The notes beneath the pieces are model-generated. The model was not told where the DNA came from. It was given only the letters and a program-made list of their open reading frames with translations, and searched no databases. Shown in pieces: positions 62,529 through 64,000 of a DNA stretch of 64,000 nt (within the stretch, counting starts at the first letter, position 1; every line of letters begins with the position of its first letter). Source of the DNA: Rhodospirillum sp. Its GTDB lineage: Bacteria > Pseudomonadota > Alphaproteobacteria > Dongiales > Dongiaceae. The position numbers and the translations under genes are program-made. The DNA is taken from positions 248,001 through 312,000 of the forward strand of contig PNKY01000001.1 in the NCBI GenBank assembly GCA_013822765.1. Reading direction: 5' to 3'.

Positions 62529-63287
62529 ATGGCCAATATTCTCCATATAAACTGCAGTCCCGTCGGCCCAAGGTCCGAAAGCTACAAGCTTTCCGAGCGG
62601 ATTGTCGCCTTGCTGCTCAAGCGCGAGCCGACCGCGACGATCACCGGTAGATTCCTCGGCTCCGGCACCATCCCGCATATCGACGCGGAGTACGCGGCTG
62701 CGCTCGGGGCTGCAGAAGCGTCGTCCGCAGAAAAGCGCCTGGAAGGTTCTTTCTCTTTATCAGAAGAACTCGTTCAAGAGCTCGAGATCGCGGACTATGT
62801 CGTCATCGGAACGCCGATGCACAACTTCACCGTACCTTCCACGCTGAAAGCCTGGATCGATCACGTGGCCCGGGTTCGCCGGACCTTCACGATCGGCAGG
62901 CAAGGAAAGGTCGCCTCGCTTCGCGATCGGCCGGTATTTGTCGCCGTCGCTTCGGGCGGGCGGTACTCGAGCGGACCCGCGCGTCAACCTGATTTTCTGA
63001 CGCCTTATCTGAACGCCGTCCTCGGCATGATCGGCCTTTGCGATGTCACGTTCTTTTCCATTGAAGGAACGGCACTCAGCCCCGAAACCGTGGCTGTCAT
63101 CCGCGCTGAGACGGAGCGTAAGTTGGAAGCGCACTTCTCTTCGCTCTCGTCGCCGAGCCCCGATGAATTGGCCAAGCAACGGCGCCTCGGCGAATTGCTC
63201 GACGATGGCCTCAAGCTGACGTTCCCAGCAAGCGATCCGGTGGCGCCCTTCATCGAGGAACAGCTCACCAGCCATCGGGGGCGGTAA
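62529..63287 (+). CDS. azoR: FMN-dependent NADH-azoreductase
   Basis: A 252-residue flavodoxin-like enzyme of the AzoR family: INCSPVGPRSESYKLSERI at the N-terminus, the FMN loop GTPMHNFTVPSTLKAWIDHV, and the VASGGRYSSGPARQPDFLTPYL segment. It reduces quinones and azo dyes. It lies 34 bases after the HD gene, so a role in detoxifying redox products of the nitrile pathway is possible. Confidence 0.88.
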   Translation: MANILHINCSPVGPRSESYKLSERIVALLLKREPTATITGRFLGSGTIPHIDAEYAAALGAAEASSAEKRLEGSFSLSEELVQELEIADYVVIGTPMHNFTVPSTLKAWIDHVARVRRTFTIGRQGKVASLRDRPVFVAVASGGRYSSGPARQPDFLTPYLNAVLGMIGLCDVTFFSIEGTALSPETVAVIRAETERKLEAHFSSLSSPSPDELAKQRRLGELLDDGLKLTFPASDPVAPFIEEQLTSHRGR

Positions 63288-63469
63288 GGCATCATGAAAT
63301 GGGGGATCTCGCACACCGCCGGGGGTTCTTGCTGACACAGATGCTGGCGGGAGGCATAGCCGCACCGTCGCAAGCGCCGGAAGGCGCTATCCGGTGCGCT
63401 TTCTTCGCCGGCGAAGGGATGCCAGCATAGTATACTCGCACTGGAACCTGCTGCGGAAACGGCAAATTC

Positions 63470-64000
63470 ATGAGCGTTGCAAGGAAGGGAAGTATCCCCC
63501 AACTGGATCGGCGGTCTGAAGAGCCCTACTACCGTCAGATCTACGATCGAATCCGGAGCGCTATTGCCGCCGGTTCGCTGAAGCCTGGAGACCGAATTCC
63601 CTCGGCTCGCGCGCTGATCGATGAATTGGGGTTAGCGAGGGGCACGATCGATGCGGCTTATTCCCTGCTACAGGCCGAAGGCTATATAGAGTCACGCGGC
63701 CAAGCGGGAACAATCGTGGCGCCGGGCCTTATTCGACCGCAGGTCGCAAGCCCCGTTCCTCGGTCGAAAACGTTCGTTCCAACTTTGAGCTTCCGCCCTG
63801 AAACGATCCTCCCCTTCCAGATGGGACTGCCGGCCTTGGACCTGTTTCCTCGGAAGATCTGGGCACGTCTCGGCGCACGTTGCGCACGCGCCATGCAGCC
63901 GGCTGACATGGCGCATCCTTCCGTCTACGGCCTTCCGGATCTCCGCGCGGAGATCGCGGCCTATCTTCAAGTCGCCAGAGGCGTCAACTGCGCCCCAGCC
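63470..64000 (+). CDS. MocR-type GntR/aminotransferase regulator (partial)
   Basis: The first 177 residues of a MocR-like regulator: a GntR winged helix (YYRQIYDRIRSAIAAGSLKP, LGLARGTIDAAYSLLQAEGYI) and then the start of the aminotransferase-like PLP domain (FQMGLPALDLFPRKIW, VYGLPDLRAEIAAYL). The gene runs off the window. An AGTATACT palindrome lies at 63429-63436, 33 bases upstream, a possible operator. Confidence 0.85.
   Translation, partial: MSVARKGSIPQLDRRSEEPYYRQIYDRIRSAIAAGSLKPGDRIPSARALIDELGLARGTIDAAYSLLQAEGYIESRGQAGTIVAPGLIRPQVASPVPRSKTFVPTLSFRPETILPFQMGLPALDLFPRKIWARLGARCARAMQPADMAHPSVYGLPDLRAEIAAYLQVARGVNCAPA

Noticed and set aside
63429..63436. AGTATACT as a third island GntR operator
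   Set aside because: It is only eight bases, outside the island, and lacks the TGTATACA core and spacing; more likely linked to the MocR gene if functional.

Overview
The window is about 64 kb of GC-rich, densely coded DNA, most likely a chromosomal piece of an alphaproteobacterium. Supporting signs are a DUF1127 protein, a YcgN-type cysteine cluster protein, a CobT/CobS/CobC set, an intracellular PHA depolymerase, an AztAB-like zinc importer with a Zur-like operator, and dispersed inverted repeats typical of that class. The order cannot be fixed from sequence reading alone. No prophage, CRISPR array or insertion sequence is visible.

Left part (1-34 kb), mostly core and household genes: cobT facing cobS-cobC; a SYLF protein and SCO1; a three-gene sugar-modification island (WxcM-like cupin, NeuD/PglD-like acyltransferase, glycosyltransferase); phaZ; a membrane hybrid histidine kinase; two tandem GFA proteins; cupin, sterol-desaturase-like, YcgN, Ada-like and metalloprotease genes; a decayed histidine kinase pseudogene; a zinc ABC transporter; a GMP synthase-like amidotransferase; a TVP38-type membrane protein paired with a MerA-like flavoprotein; a second histidine kinase; an exported beta-propeller protein; an RlmI-type methyltransferase; gamma-glutamyltransferase; panB-panC with a PLP lyase; xanthine phosphoribosyltransferase; two exported proteins; and tRNA-Arg(ACG).

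Middle part (34.4-50 kb), a catabolic island around a GntR/FCD regulator: old yellow enzyme, a DapA-like lyase or aldolase, a DAO-type FAD oxidase, a polar amino acid ABC importer, a hydroxyacyl-CoA dehydrogenase-like protein, a fused [2Fe-2S]-FAD-BFD oxidoreductase, split glycine decarboxylase subunits next to an ATP-NAD-kinase-like protein, an SDR and a GFA protein. Two promoters share the palindrome TGTATACA, and a third carries a perfect 13-bp inverted repeat. The set resembles opine oxidase and D-hydroxyproline dehydrogenase loci, so uptake and oxidation of an N-substituted or cyclic amino acid is the working model.

Next to the island (50-53 kb) lies the most unusual item: two divergent, full-length homologues of histidine/phenylalanine ammonia-lyase. 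Both lack the serine that forms the MIO cofactor (Ala-Ser-Gly is replaced by Gly-Ala-Gly), and they share a promoter region with a central dyad.

Right part (53-64 kb): small hydrophilic and exported proteins, a tRNA-Gln-like sequence with an apparent 9-nt insertion, a subtilisin-like lipoprotein with Ig-like repeats, DUF1127, a LysR regulator, an isochorismatase-like hydrolase, a nitrilase-centred gene set (DUF302, nitrilase, HD protein, azoreductase), and a MocR-type regulator cut by the window end.
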